A DNA stretch of 64,000 nt from JAMLHH01 sp037189845 (GTDB lineage Bacteria > Bacteroidota > Bacteroidia > Chitinophagales > JADIYW01). The notes beneath the pieces were generated by a model. The model did no database searches. It was not told the origin of the DNA and was given only the letters and a program-made list of their open reading frames with translations. This document shows, piece by piece, positions 8,383 through 17,162 of this stretch; position 1 is the first letter of the stretch; every line of letters begins with the position of its first letter. The stretch is taken from NCBI GenBank assembly GCA_037189845.1, contig JBBCIS010000008.1:558001-622000 (forward strand), written 5' to 3'. The position numbers and the translations under genes are program-made.

Positions 8383-10247
8383 GTTTAAGAGGCAAGCTGA
8401 TAATATCCATATCCGTAGGATTAATCGCTATCTATCTGGGCATTTTCGGATGGGTGCAAAACTATTTCAAAGACCGGCTCATCAAAGAAGGCCTCAGTGA
8501 AATGGTCATCACCGGAAAATTTCTCCGGGCAGCAATTCAGAACAGAGTCCTGCACGTGGAAGAAGATGTACAGAACAACGCACAGATTCTCGACAATTTA
8601 TCTCTGACGGATGCCGAAATTCTGTCTATTCTCCGTCAGACGGTCATCAACAATCAGGGTGAAACTTACGGCATGGCATTGTCTTATCTGCCGGAAATCA
8701 AAAGACAATCGCAGTATTTCTACATGAAAGATGATAGTCTACATTTCAAAAATCTGGCAGCACAGAAAGATTACGGTTACGAGCATACTTTCTGGTTCCA
8801 GACCGCACTGGAAATGCAATCCGCAGGCTGGACGACTGCCTACGTGGACAGCGGTGGCGGTGACGATAAAATGCTGACCTATTTTGAACCTATTCACAAC
8901 AAAAACAAAGAGCGGATTGCAATTCTCACTGGCGACCTGTCGCTGAACTGGGTGCATGAAATTTTAGCAGAAGATTTTCTGACCAAATTCCCTTACAACA
9001 AATGGATTATCCAGATTGACGACCAGCTGCTCATTTCTATGGATTCCAGTGAAAATTCTATCATTTTTGACAAAAATCTTTTACAGTCTTCTTCCGCAGT
9101 CAGCAATATAGAGCTTGATTCCTCGATGTCATTGCATGGCGTTCGCTGGCAGGACGAAGATATTTACATCCTCAGCTTACCGCTCGATTTCAACAAATGG
9201 GATTTGCAGATAGCATTCAAAAAATCAGATATCCTGCACTCCTACGACCAGACCATGCGCATCATACAAATCTTTTTTGCCGCAGGCTTATTGCTTTTAA
9301 TCATTGTCACTGCGTGGATTACAAACCGCAATCTGAAACCTATTCTCCACCTGAGCACTAGCATCAGCAATATCGGCAACGGCAGATTGAACCACAAAGT
9401 ACCTTATACGAACAAAACGGATGAAATCGGCACGCTGGCAAGAGCATTTGAAAAAATGCAGGCCGACCTCAAACAATACATCAAAGATTTAAAACAAAGT
9501 ACCAGAGAACAGGCACGCATTCAGAAAGAGCTGGAAGTAGGTCACAAAATCCAGAATGCGCTGCTCCCCGCTCCTGCTGATTTACAGCATATTTCTTCCT
9601 TTTCGGTAGGCAGCTACATGAAACCTGCCAAAGAAGTCGGCGGAGATATTTATGACTATTTCGAATTGCCCGATGGAAATATCTGTTTCGTTCTGGGGGA
9701 TGTTTCCGGCAAAGGAATTCCCGCTTCGCTGCTCATGGCGAGTGTGCGTTCTTCTATCCGAGCCTTGGCATTCAATGGAAAATCTCCGTCAGAAATTATC
9801 TCATACATCAACAATGATTTGGCAGCAAAAAATGAAACTTTTCACTTCATCACGCTGATTTGTGCAGTGACAGATTTTGCCAACCGACAGCTGTTGTATT
9901 GCAATGCCGGACATGAACGCCCATTCCTCTTGAGAGAAAATTTTGCTCCGGAAGAAATTGTCACCACGCCACAGATGGCAGTCGGTATTTTATCCGATAC
10001 AGTTTATACGCATCAGGTACTCAGTCTGGAGCATCAACCTACCTTTTTCCTGTATAGTGATGGTGTCACAGACGCACTGAATAAATCAGAAATCCCTTTC
10101 GGAAAAAATCAGCTCATTCAGATACTTTCCGGCAAAACACAGGCTGAGCAGATAGTACAGGATTGTATTACCGCCCTCGAACAACACACACAACAAGCAG
10201 AAGCTTTTGACGATATCACCATTTTAGCCATACAATTTAAAATGTGA
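8379..10247 (+). CDS. Membrane-bound RsbU/SpoIIE-like PP2C phosphatase with periplasmic sensor and HAMP domain
   Basis: From TTG 8379 (overlapping the previous TGA) the protein has 622 residues; a TTG at 8352 would add 9. The order is TM helix (7-27), a large periplasmic domain of about 265 residues resembling a Cache-type sensor, TM helix (294-314), HAMP (315-368, NLKPILHLSTSISNI), a coiled linker with the RsbU-like phrase GHKIQNALLPAP, and a PP2C/SpoIIE domain (409-621). Metal-binding motifs GGDIYDY (Asp423) and GDVSGKG (Asp441) are present. It should dephosphorylate the STAS protein in response to an external signal, switching the module on. Confidence 0.9.
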   Translation: MSLRGKLIISISVGLIAIYLGIFGWVQNYFKDRLIKEGLSEMVITGKFLRAAIQNRVLHVEEDVQNNAQILDNLSLTDAEILSILRQTVINNQGETYGMALSYLPEIKRQSQYFYMKDDSLHFKNLAAQKDYGYEHTFWFQTALEMQSAGWTTAYVDSGGGDDKMLTYFEPIHNKNKERIAILTGDLSLNWVHEILAEDFLTKFPYNKWIIQIDDQLLISMDSSENSIIFDKNLLQSSSAVSNIELDSSMSLHGVRWQDEDIYILSLPLDFNKWDLQIAFKKSDILHSYDQTMRIIQIFFAAGLLLLIIVTAWITNRNLKPILHLSTSISNIGNGRLNHKVPYTNKTDEIGTLARAFEKMQADLKQYIKDLKQSTREQARIQKELEVGHKIQNALLPAPADLQHISSFSVGSYMKPAKEVGGDIYDYFELPDGNICFVLGDVSGKGIPASLLMASVRSSIRALAFNGKSPSEIISYINNDLAAKNETFHFITLICAVTDFANRQLLYCNAGHERPFLLRENFAPEEIVTTPQMAVGILSDTVYTHQVLSLEHQPTFFLYSDGVTDALNKSEIPFGKNQLIQILSGKTQAEQIVQDCITALEQHTQQAEAFDDITILAIQFKM

Positions 10248-10250
10248 CAC

Positions 10251-11684
10251 ATGAACGAACCAGTTATCAGTTTAAAACTCCCCAACGACATTCATTTTTT
10301 ACCGGCTACGAATCAGTTCATTTCTGATTACGCCCGCAAGCTGGGTTTCAGCGACAAAGCAGTCACACAGATAGAAATGGCAGTCGAAGAAGGCATTTCC
10401 AATGTTGTCCGGCACGCATTCCAACCCAATGAAAGTGCGCATTTTGACATCCATCTGTACAAAGATATCACAGGATTATCCGTCAGCATCTGCGACCAGG
10501 GATTGCCTTTTGACCCGAATACCGTTCAGTACAATGAAGATACGCTCGAAGGTCTGGGCAGCTTTGTCATGTCTAAAATGATGGACAAAATCCAGTACAT
10601 CAACCACGGCAAAGCAGGTAAAGAGCTCAAGCTCAGCAAATATTTTGAAGAAGCTCAGGTAGAAACCTCTCCCGAAGACAACGGCATCACTTCTGTGGTA
10701 CAGGAGCACACCTATACATTCAGACCGTTTCAGGACAAAGATGCTATTGAGGTGGTTCGTTGCGCCTACGAATCCTACGGCTACACGTATGCGTATGAGC
10801 ACATCTATTATCCGGAAAGAGTCAAAGCTCTCAATGAAAGCGGAGATTTGATTTCCGTAGTAGCCGAAGCGGAAGACGGCACTGTCTGCGGACACATGGC
10901 GCTGGTAAAAATTGACGGTTACGACAGCCTGTACGAAATAGGCCTTGCGATGACCAAACAACAATATCGTGGCGGAAATATTTTTTCCAGGTTGCTGGCT
11001 TTGATTTATGAGGAAATAGATAAAAGAAAAATCCATTCCGTTTTCGGTCAGTGCGTCACCACACATACCTACTCACAAAGAGGTCCGGTCAAAATGGGCA
11101 TGATACCCTCGGCACTGCTCCCGGCGTATGTTCCGGACGATATGTCTTTCAAAAACATTGCAGAAAATGAGCACAAAAGAACAGCCGTACTCATTGTCAA
11201 TAAAATTCTGATTCAGGTAGAAAAAAGGACCAATTACCTGCCGGAAAAATATCTCGCACTTGCTGCCAATATCTACAGCGAGTTGAAATCCGAACGGAAA
11301 TTTATCACAGAAGGTCATTTCACACCGGAAGAAATGACACAAGCGAATCTTTCTGTCAATGCCAATCTCAAAATGGCAAAAATAAATTTCAACACCTACG
11401 GAAATGATTTTTCACAGGTATTGAAAGGCATGATACACCAGCTCAAAAAGGAAAACATCACCATGGCAGAAGCTTTTGTCAATATCTGCCGTCCGGATGC
11501 CATACAAACGATAGAAACTGCCGAATCTCTGGGTTTCAGATTCTCAGGAATTCTGACTGGCTCACCGACGGGCGACATTGCCATTTTGCAATATCTGAAC
11601 GGTATTTTACCCAACACAGAACAGATTCAGGTAGTAGAACCCGCACAACATTTATTGTCATTTATCGAACAACAATTTGACTAA
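10251..11684 (+). CDS. RsbW-like GHKL domain fused to GNAT acetyltransferase
   Basis: Residues 1-135 form a second HATPase_c_2 domain: N-box IEMAVEEGISNVVRHA (41-56), DQGLPFD and a G2 loop LEGLGSFVM. Residues 160-300 look like a GNAT domain, with the acetyl-CoA loop QQYRGGNIFSRLL replacing the usual R/QxxGxG/A. The C-terminal 160 residues end in ESLGFRFSGIL and GDIAILQYLNG, a pattern also seen at the end of GNAT folds, so a degenerate second GNAT domain is possible. It starts 3 bp after the phosphatase. It may be the output of the switch, with acetylation controlled by STAS binding, but this is inference. Confidence 0.85.
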   Translation: MNEPVISLKLPNDIHFLPATNQFISDYARKLGFSDKAVTQIEMAVEEGISNVVRHAFQPNESAHFDIHLYKDITGLSVSICDQGLPFDPNTVQYNEDTLEGLGSFVMSKMMDKIQYINHGKAGKELKLSKYFEEAQVETSPEDNGITSVVQEHTYTFRPFQDKDAIEVVRCAYESYGYTYAYEHIYYPERVKALNESGDLISVVAEAEDGTVCGHMALVKIDGYDSLYEIGLAMTKQQYRGGNIFSRLLALIYEEIDKRKIHSVFGQCVTTHTYSQRGPVKMGMIPSALLPAYVPDDMSFKNIAENEHKRTAVLIVNKILIQVEKRTNYLPEKYLALAANIYSELKSERKFITEGHFTPEEMTQANLSVNANLKMAKINFNTYGNDFSQVLKGMIHQLKKENITMAEAFVNICRPDAIQTIETAESLGFRFSGILTGSPTGDIAILQYLNGILPNTEQIQVVEPAQHLLSFIEQQFD

Positions 11685-11694
11685 AATCTAAAGA

Positions 11695-14208
11695 ATGAAC
11701 ACATACTATTACAAGCATCTCTGGCAGAATCAGCTGATAAAAGACGAAGAGCTCGAACAGAAAATCGAAGAGCTTCCGGCTGTACTTTCCACAGATTTGC
11801 ACTACAGATTAGACACCATTATCCTGACAGATGCGTGTACCAAACTCATACAGAAAATCGAAGCCGGACAGCTTTCGCATCTCGAGCAGGCACTGGTCGA
11901 AGTGTGCCAACACACCTCTATCGCACAACAGCTCATCACAGGCATCTGCGAATACATGCGTCGGGAAAATATCATGATGCGCCTCAAAAGCGACCTCGGC
12001 AGCTACAATCCTTTTGACCTCCACAGAACCGATTACAGCAAACCGACTTACGAAGCGTGGAAACCTCTTGGTGTACAGATTCACGTAGTACCGGGCAATG
12101 CGCTCAACGTAGGCGTGCTCAGTATGCTCGAGGGACTGATAGCAGGAAATATCAATATCCTGAAAAACACTGCGAGAAACGGAAATTTTGCACCGCTGTT
12201 CATGAAAGAGCTGATAGATTGCGATGCGACAGGCATTCTCAAACATTTTATATATCTCTTTGAAATCTCTTCCAAACAGGACGATTTGATTCAGAAGCTC
12301 ATCAATCAGGCAGATTTAGTGACCGTCTGGGGTGGCGAAGAAGCCGTCAAATCCATCCGCAATATGTGTCCTCCGGGTGTCAGAGTCGTGGATTGGGGAC
12401 ATAAAATCAGCTTTGCTTATTTCGCTGAAAAACAAATCTTTGACGAAACATCTATAGATGCATTAGCAGAAGATATCTGCCGCAGAAACCAGCAGGCATG
12501 TACCAGTCCTCAATGCGTGCTCGTGGAGACGGACGATATGGAAGTGCTGAACCGCTTCGGCGAAGCATTGAATAAAAGCCTGGAAAAAATATCTCCGACC
12601 TTTCCTCTGCAACCTAATTCCCAACAGGAAAAAGCCGAAATCACGACCATCACCCATTTGCAGAAATTAGAATCTTCTATGGGCAACGGAAAAGTGATAG
12701 AAGCCAAGGATTTCAGCTACAGAATTCTTATTGACTACCGAAGCGGATTGCAACCATCGCCATTATACAGAACTATCTGGGTCAAACCTATCCTGCGCAA
12801 GGATATTATTCCGGTACTCAGACCTTTCAACCTCTATTTACAAACCTGTGGACTCGCAGCCAATGAAAAATCTGACATCTATGAGCTGACAGAAGAATTG
12901 CTCAAAGCCGGATTGCAGAGAATCACGCCTGTGGGACATCAGCATACATCTTATGTCGGCGAACCGCACGATGCTGTCTATGCATTGCAACGCTATACCA
13001 AAAGAGTTTCTGTCCGCATGCAGGAAGAAAAAATGCAGTGCATTCCGAGCTTTTCCTATCTCGCACCCGACAATGGCAAAAGAGATTTGAGCATCTACCC
13101 TATCACGGATAAAACCACCCGCAACGAAGAAGTCAATGCTTTTGCAAAGCTCTACCTAAAAAGCGGCGGCAGCAGCGGTCAGACCAAAGTTGCAGGCTAT
13201 TCATGGGAAGACTGGGAATTGCAGGTTGGCATGTTGAGCGAAGCTATGGTCATCGCGGGTATCCGTCCGGACAACAGATGTGCGATTCTCTATTCCGCAG
13301 GAAATCTTTATGGCGGATTCATTTCACATCAGAAAGCACTGGAAATGATGAATGCTACGACCCTGAGTATCTCTTCCAATCTCGATACCAAAACGATTGC
13401 CGAAACCATCGTACAAATGCAGGCAGATGTCGTCATGGGTATGCCGTCATTCCTGAGAAAACTTTTCCGGGAAGAATACGACACCTTAAAGGCTTACAAA
13501 GGATTCAAAAAACTCCTCTATGGCGGTGAGCTGATGACAGAAGAGCAAAAGCAATGGTTCACATCCGAATTTGGTTTTGAAGAAATTCTCTCTCCTGCTT
13601 ATGCGAGCAACGATGCCCTGATGAACGGTTACGCCTGTAAGCATTGCGGCAACGGAGAGTTTCATGTGCCGACCAAAGTGATAGACATAGAAATCTTACA
13701 ACTGGATACCAACGAACCTGTACAAAACGGAGAAGTCGGTAAAATCCTCATCACGAAAAAAAGCATCAAAGACCCGGCTCTCAACCGATACGAAATAGGT
13801 GATTTAGGAAAATGGGTTTCAGAACCTTGCGGTTGCGGACATACCTCGCCAAAATTCAGACTCATGGGTCGCCACGGAGATTTGGTCAGATGCGGAGCTA
13901 AATTCATCAACTACAGAGAAATCTGCCAGTTTATCCTCAAAAACGCATCCTATACCGATGATATTCAGATGGTGATAGACAATTCATCTACAGATGCAGA
14001 CCACATCACATTGCGCCTGCTGGAATCCGTCAAAGGTCGCGAAGCCGAAATCATAGAAATGCTGCGCAGCAATATGAAAGACCTCAAAATGTCGATGGAT
14101 GCACACCATATCTCTCTGGAGATTGCAGCTTTGCCTATCGGACAATTTGAAATTGCCAAAGCCAGCGGCAAAGTAAGACCTATCATTGACAACAGAATTG
14201 CTCAGTAA
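11695..14208 (+). CDS. LuxC-like acyl-CoA/acyl-protein reductase fused to an ANL-type adenylating domain
   Basis: The 837-residue protein has two halves. Residues 1-440 match fatty-acid reductase LuxC: VPGNALNVGVLSM (132-144), then QQACTSPQC with the acyl-accepting Cys269. LuxC proteins reduce acyl thioesters to aldehydes with NADPH. Residues 450-837 match the PaaK/LuxE-like branch of the ANL superfamily: P-loop SGGSSGQTK (490-498), a cysteine-rich YACKHCG pair at about 650, EPCGCGHTS at about 714, and LMGRHGDLV. LuxC and LuxE are separate proteins in bioluminescence operons, so this in-line fusion is unusual. It follows the GHKL-GNAT gene by 10 bp. Confidence 0.88.
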   Translation: MNTYYYKHLWQNQLIKDEELEQKIEELPAVLSTDLHYRLDTIILTDACTKLIQKIEAGQLSHLEQALVEVCQHTSIAQQLITGICEYMRRENIMMRLKSDLGSYNPFDLHRTDYSKPTYEAWKPLGVQIHVVPGNALNVGVLSMLEGLIAGNINILKNTARNGNFAPLFMKELIDCDATGILKHFIYLFEISSKQDDLIQKLINQADLVTVWGGEEAVKSIRNMCPPGVRVVDWGHKISFAYFAEKQIFDETSIDALAEDICRRNQQACTSPQCVLVETDDMEVLNRFGEALNKSLEKISPTFPLQPNSQQEKAEITTITHLQKLESSMGNGKVIEAKDFSYRILIDYRSGLQPSPLYRTIWVKPILRKDIIPVLRPFNLYLQTCGLAANEKSDIYELTEELLKAGLQRITPVGHQHTSYVGEPHDAVYALQRYTKRVSVRMQEEKMQCIPSFSYLAPDNGKRDLSIYPITDKTTRNEEVNAFAKLYLKSGGSSGQTKVAGYSWEDWELQVGMLSEAMVIAGIRPDNRCAILYSAGNLYGGFISHQKALEMMNATTLSISSNLDTKTIAETIVQMQADVVMGMPSFLRKLFREEYDTLKAYKGFKKLLYGGELMTEEQKQWFTSEFGFEEILSPAYASNDALMNGYACKHCGNGEFHVPTKVIDIEILQLDTNEPVQNGEVGKILITKKSIKDPALNRYEIGDLGKWVSEPCGCGHTSPKFRLMGRHGDLVRCGAKFINYREICQFILKNASYTDDIQMVIDNSSTDADHITLRLLESVKGREAEIIEMLRSNMKDLKMSMDAHHISLEIAALPIGQFEIAKASGKVRPIIDNRIAQ

Positions 14209-14220
14209 AAAATCCAACAC

Positions 14221-15387
14221 ATGTACACACCACACCTCGAAAATATCATCCCTGCTCCCGGCAGCATGGAAAAAATATGGGAGCTGCTCAAAGAATATCC
14301 TTATACCAATCATAGCGAAACCAACGATTTGTATATCGAAGCCATGAAAGAAATCATTCAGTACCACGCTGAAAGAAATCCTTTCTACAAAGAGCTTTTA
14401 GCCTATAATAACTTTGATACCGACCAATTGAAATCTATAGATGACTTGGCTAAAATCCCTTTCATCCATGCCAATTTCTTCAAAACACACGTTGTCAAAA
14501 CTGCCAAAGATGAAGATATCTCCCTGCATGTCACCTCTTCCGGTACTACAGGTCAGAAATCCCAGCACTATCTGGACAAATGGACCAACGAGGTCATGCA
14601 CTATATCTCCGACGTGAGCCAGCAGGCCAACGGATATATCAGTGACCAGCCATGTAATTATCTCGTATTCAATTTTGAACCTTATGTGGGTTTCAAAACC
14701 GGAACGGCTACCACCAATCAGAAAATGATGCAGTATGCTCCAAAAGTCCACGTCAACTATGCATTGAGATACAATGGTCAGAAAGGACATGATTTTGACA
14801 GTTTCGGAGTCGTGGAAAAGCTCATTGAATACCAGGCTGAGGGGCTTCCTGTGAGAATGCTCGGATTTGCTGCTTTCCTGAATTTCAGCATCGACAAGCT
14901 CAAAGAATTCGGTTACGATAAATTGCCTTTACATCCCGATTCCAGATGCTTATTTGGCGGAGGTTGGAAAGGACATGCCGACAAAGAGATACCTAAAGCA
15001 GAATTTTATCAGAAAATCCATGATTTCTTCGGCATTCCATTGGAAAATATCCGTGACAAATACGGCTCCGTAGAGCATCCTATCTCCTACGTGGAGTGCG
15101 AGCACCACCATCTGCATCTGCCTACCTACGAGCGGGTCATCATCCGTGATGTACAAACCCTCGAACCGGTCGGCTACGGCAAACCGGGATTTGCACAGCT
15201 CATCTCTCCTGTGATTACTTCCATGCCGTCCCACTCCATCCTGATGGGCGATATGGCTATCCTGCGACCGGCAGACGAATGTCCCTGCCAACACCAGACA
15301 CCATTCATCGAAATCAAAGGAAGAGCAGGTACCTCCAAAAACAAATCCTGTGCGATTGCAGCATCAGAAATGTTACAACGAAAATAA
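14221..15387 (+). CDS. LuxE-like acyl-protein synthetase
   Basis: The 388-residue protein shows the LuxE hallmarks: nucleotide loop HVTSSGTTGQKS (about 103-114), LFGGGWKGHADKE (about 246-258), YGSVEHP, and a cysteine close to the C-terminus (SCAIAASE, Cys377). LuxE transfers activated acyl groups to such a C-terminal cysteine before handing them to LuxC. It should activate a fatty acid with ATP and pass the acyl chain to the LuxC-like domain encoded 13 bp upstream. With the ANL domain of the previous gene, the operon holds two acyl-activating units. No luxA or luxB lies nearby, so light emission is not indicated. Confidence 0.9.
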   Translation: MYTPHLENIIPAPGSMEKIWELLKEYPYTNHSETNDLYIEAMKEIIQYHAERNPFYKELLAYNNFDTDQLKSIDDLAKIPFIHANFFKTHVVKTAKDEDISLHVTSSGTTGQKSQHYLDKWTNEVMHYISDVSQQANGYISDQPCNYLVFNFEPYVGFKTGTATTNQKMMQYAPKVHVNYALRYNGQKGHDFDSFGVVEKLIEYQAEGLPVRMLGFAAFLNFSIDKLKEFGYDKLPLHPDSRCLFGGGWKGHADKEIPKAEFYQKIHDFFGIPLENIRDKYGSVEHPISYVECEHHHLHLPTYERVIIRDVQTLEPVGYGKPGFAQLISPVITSMPSHSILMGDMAILRPADECPCQHQTPFIEIKGRAGTSKNKSCAIAASEMLQRK

Positions 15388-15423
15388 GCTGCAAATGAAC
15401 TGACTGAAAGTCCAATATTATCA

Positions 15424-15482
15424 GCCACGAATGACTCGAATTGACACAAAATGGATTCGTGATAATTTGTGAAATTCGTGGC
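15424..15482. repeat. ATTCGTG-type inverted repeat
   Basis: GCCACGAAT (15424-15432) is mirrored exactly by ATTCGTGGC (15474-15482). A further ATTCGTG lies between them at 15454-15460. It sits in the gap between the LuxE-like gene and the MFS gene. The dyad has no T tract close behind, and it looks like a dispersed intergenic repeat rather than a terminator. Confidence 0.5.
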
Positions 15483-15555
15483 AAAATTTTAGAAAAAGTT
15501 GATTCACTGAAAGCACATAGATAGTTTCAAACTGTATCCGAAACCAATAAACACC

Positions 15556-16770
15556 ATGTCACAGCACGTACTCATCGCATTTCCCGATTTCCGCAAGCTC
15601 TTCATCGGCAGGCTCATCAGCTGCGTGGGAGATAAATTTTTCACGATAGCGCTCGCCTGGTGGATACTCAGCACCTTTCCCGAAGATGGAAAAATCAAGC
15701 TGAGCATGCTCATGGCATTTAATGTCGTGCCGGTCGTCGTTTTCGGGCCTATGATGGGTACACTCACTGACAGATGGAATAAAAAGCACGCCATGATAGC
15801 AGCCGACATTATACGTGGCGTGCTGCTTTTCCTGCTCGCATACATGATGTACACCGAACACATCAGCATGCCCCTCGTGTATCTGATATCCTTTCTGCTC
15901 GCCATGATGGCACCGTTGTTTGACACCGCCACACAATCCTCCATTTCCTTACTGACAGATGCACCCAACACACCTGCCGCCGTTTCCATGAACAGCTCCG
16001 TCACACAGGTAGCCGCCGTCGTAGGCGCACTGCTCGGTAGCATGCTCATACAGTGGGCAGGCGTCACCGGAGCGATACTGTTCAATGCCTGCGGATATGC
16101 AGTTTCCCTGTTGTTCATCATCGCCATCCGCACCCCATTAAAATCCATCACACAGCGCGAACCATTTCTACAGCAATTCAAAGGCGGATTTCAATACCTC
16201 GTACAGCATCCACCCATTTACAGCCTGCTCATCAGCTTTGCCGCACTCAACCTGTTCTTTGCGCCCATCACCCTGTTTTTACCCATCATGGTCAAAGATG
16301 TCCTCCATGCAGAAGCCAGCTCACTCGCACTCTTAGAAGCCGCACTCGCTTCCGGGGCCGTTCTGCTGACCGTCTATCTCAGCTTTGTCAGCAATAGAAA
16401 ATCCGTTTACACCCGCCTCGGATTATGTTCCGTCATCATGGGAGCCTCCATGGTTGCCATCGCCCTGACCACACATCTGGCCGTCATCATGCTCTTTCTG
16501 TTCATCATCGGCATGGCACTCGCCTACACCAATGCCACCGCCATGACCCTCTTCCAGCACGAAGTACCCCAGCACATCAAAGGCCGATTCTTCGCCGTCC
16601 TCTTCACCGTTGCCTTCGCCGTCATGCCTTTCAGCTACATGATGGTCGGCATCATCCTTCAATACATCTCCGTAGAGACCGCCATCAGCATCTGCGGCAT
16701 TTCCGTTGTGCTGTTAGCCGCCGCCTTAGTCCTCATCCCGAGAATAGAGATTCAGGAAGAAGTTATTTAA
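15556..16770 (+). CDS. MFS transporter (MFS_3 / EntS-like exporter type)
   Basis: The 404-residue protein has about 12 hydrophobic segments and the MFS loop motif GTLTDRWNKKHAM after the second helix. Its opening, FPDFRKLFIGRLISCVGD, is typical of the group that includes the enterobactin exporter EntS and macrolide efflux proteins, so export of a small molecule is more likely than uptake. It lies 168 bp after the LuxE-like gene, separated by an inverted repeat, so it may be a separate unit. It might export the product of the acyl-reductase operon. The gene uses many C-ending codons and looks more GC-rich than its surroundings. Confidence 0.82.
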   Translation: MSQHVLIAFPDFRKLFIGRLISCVGDKFFTIALAWWILSTFPEDGKIKLSMLMAFNVVPVVVFGPMMGTLTDRWNKKHAMIAADIIRGVLLFLLAYMMYTEHISMPLVYLISFLLAMMAPLFDTATQSSISLLTDAPNTPAAVSMNSSVTQVAAVVGALLGSMLIQWAGVTGAILFNACGYAVSLLFIIAIRTPLKSITQREPFLQQFKGGFQYLVQHPPIYSLLISFAALNLFFAPITLFLPIMVKDVLHAEASSLALLEAALASGAVLLTVYLSFVSNRKSVYTRLGLCSVIMGASMVAIALTTHLAVIMLFLFIIGMALAYTNATAMTLFQHEVPQHIKGRFFAVLFTVAFAVMPFSYMMVGIILQYISVETAISICGISVVLLAAALVLIPRIEIQEEVI

Positions 16771-16883
16771 GACGATAGACCTAAGACCAGAGACAATAGA
16801 CTTACTGAATTCATAACAAGCTGCAATCTTGAGTCTTCAAGTCTAATTCGGGCAGCTATTCCTGCTATCGCTACATCTTCCCG

Positions 16884-16967
16884 CCTCAGTCATTGAGCGG
16901 AGACGAAATGCGGCGGGCGATATTTCGCTCTATCAGGGCTGAGGAGGAGCTGCTGGCTGGAAGCCAG
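16884..16967. repeat. GC-rich nested-palindrome element (REP-like)
   Basis: The gene-free stretch 16771-17162 contains a structured GC-rich island. CCTCAG (16884-16889) pairs with CTGAGG (16939-16944) and encloses CGAAAT (16904-16909) with ATTTCG (16922-16927). A separate perfect hairpin follows, CTGGCT-GGA-AGCCAG at 16953-16967. Such double hairpins resemble elements mobilised by REP-associated transposases, of which a broken copy lies at 2835-3552. The remainder of the stretch is AT-rich, with no gene visible. Confidence 0.5.
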
Positions 16968-17162
16968 AGTCAACTTGATACCTATTACCTATCTTTATTA
17001 TGGTTAAAATGCCTCTTAAGTCCGTTTAATAAATGATAAAACAAAACTCATTTTCAAAAAATCACCAATACGTTTTGGATAAAAATAAATCTATTGATTT
17101 TATAAATTATAAATAAATTAATAACTAACTTACTTTGTAAGACATTACAATCAAACGAGCAT

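Noticed and set aside
10476..11066. Minus-strand open frame (196 residues) opposite the GHKL-GNAT gene
   Set aside because: It lies wholly inside a well-supported gene and has no recognisable motif.
7689..15387. A bioluminescence (lux) operon
   Set aside because: LuxC- and LuxE-like proteins are present, but no luxA, luxB or luxD gene is found in the window.
15504..16181. Long minus-strand open frame (225 residues) opposite the MFS gene
   Set aside because: It mirrors the GC-richer, C-ending codons of the true gene; its translation is methionine- and serine-rich with no domain, while the plus strand has a clear MFS protein.
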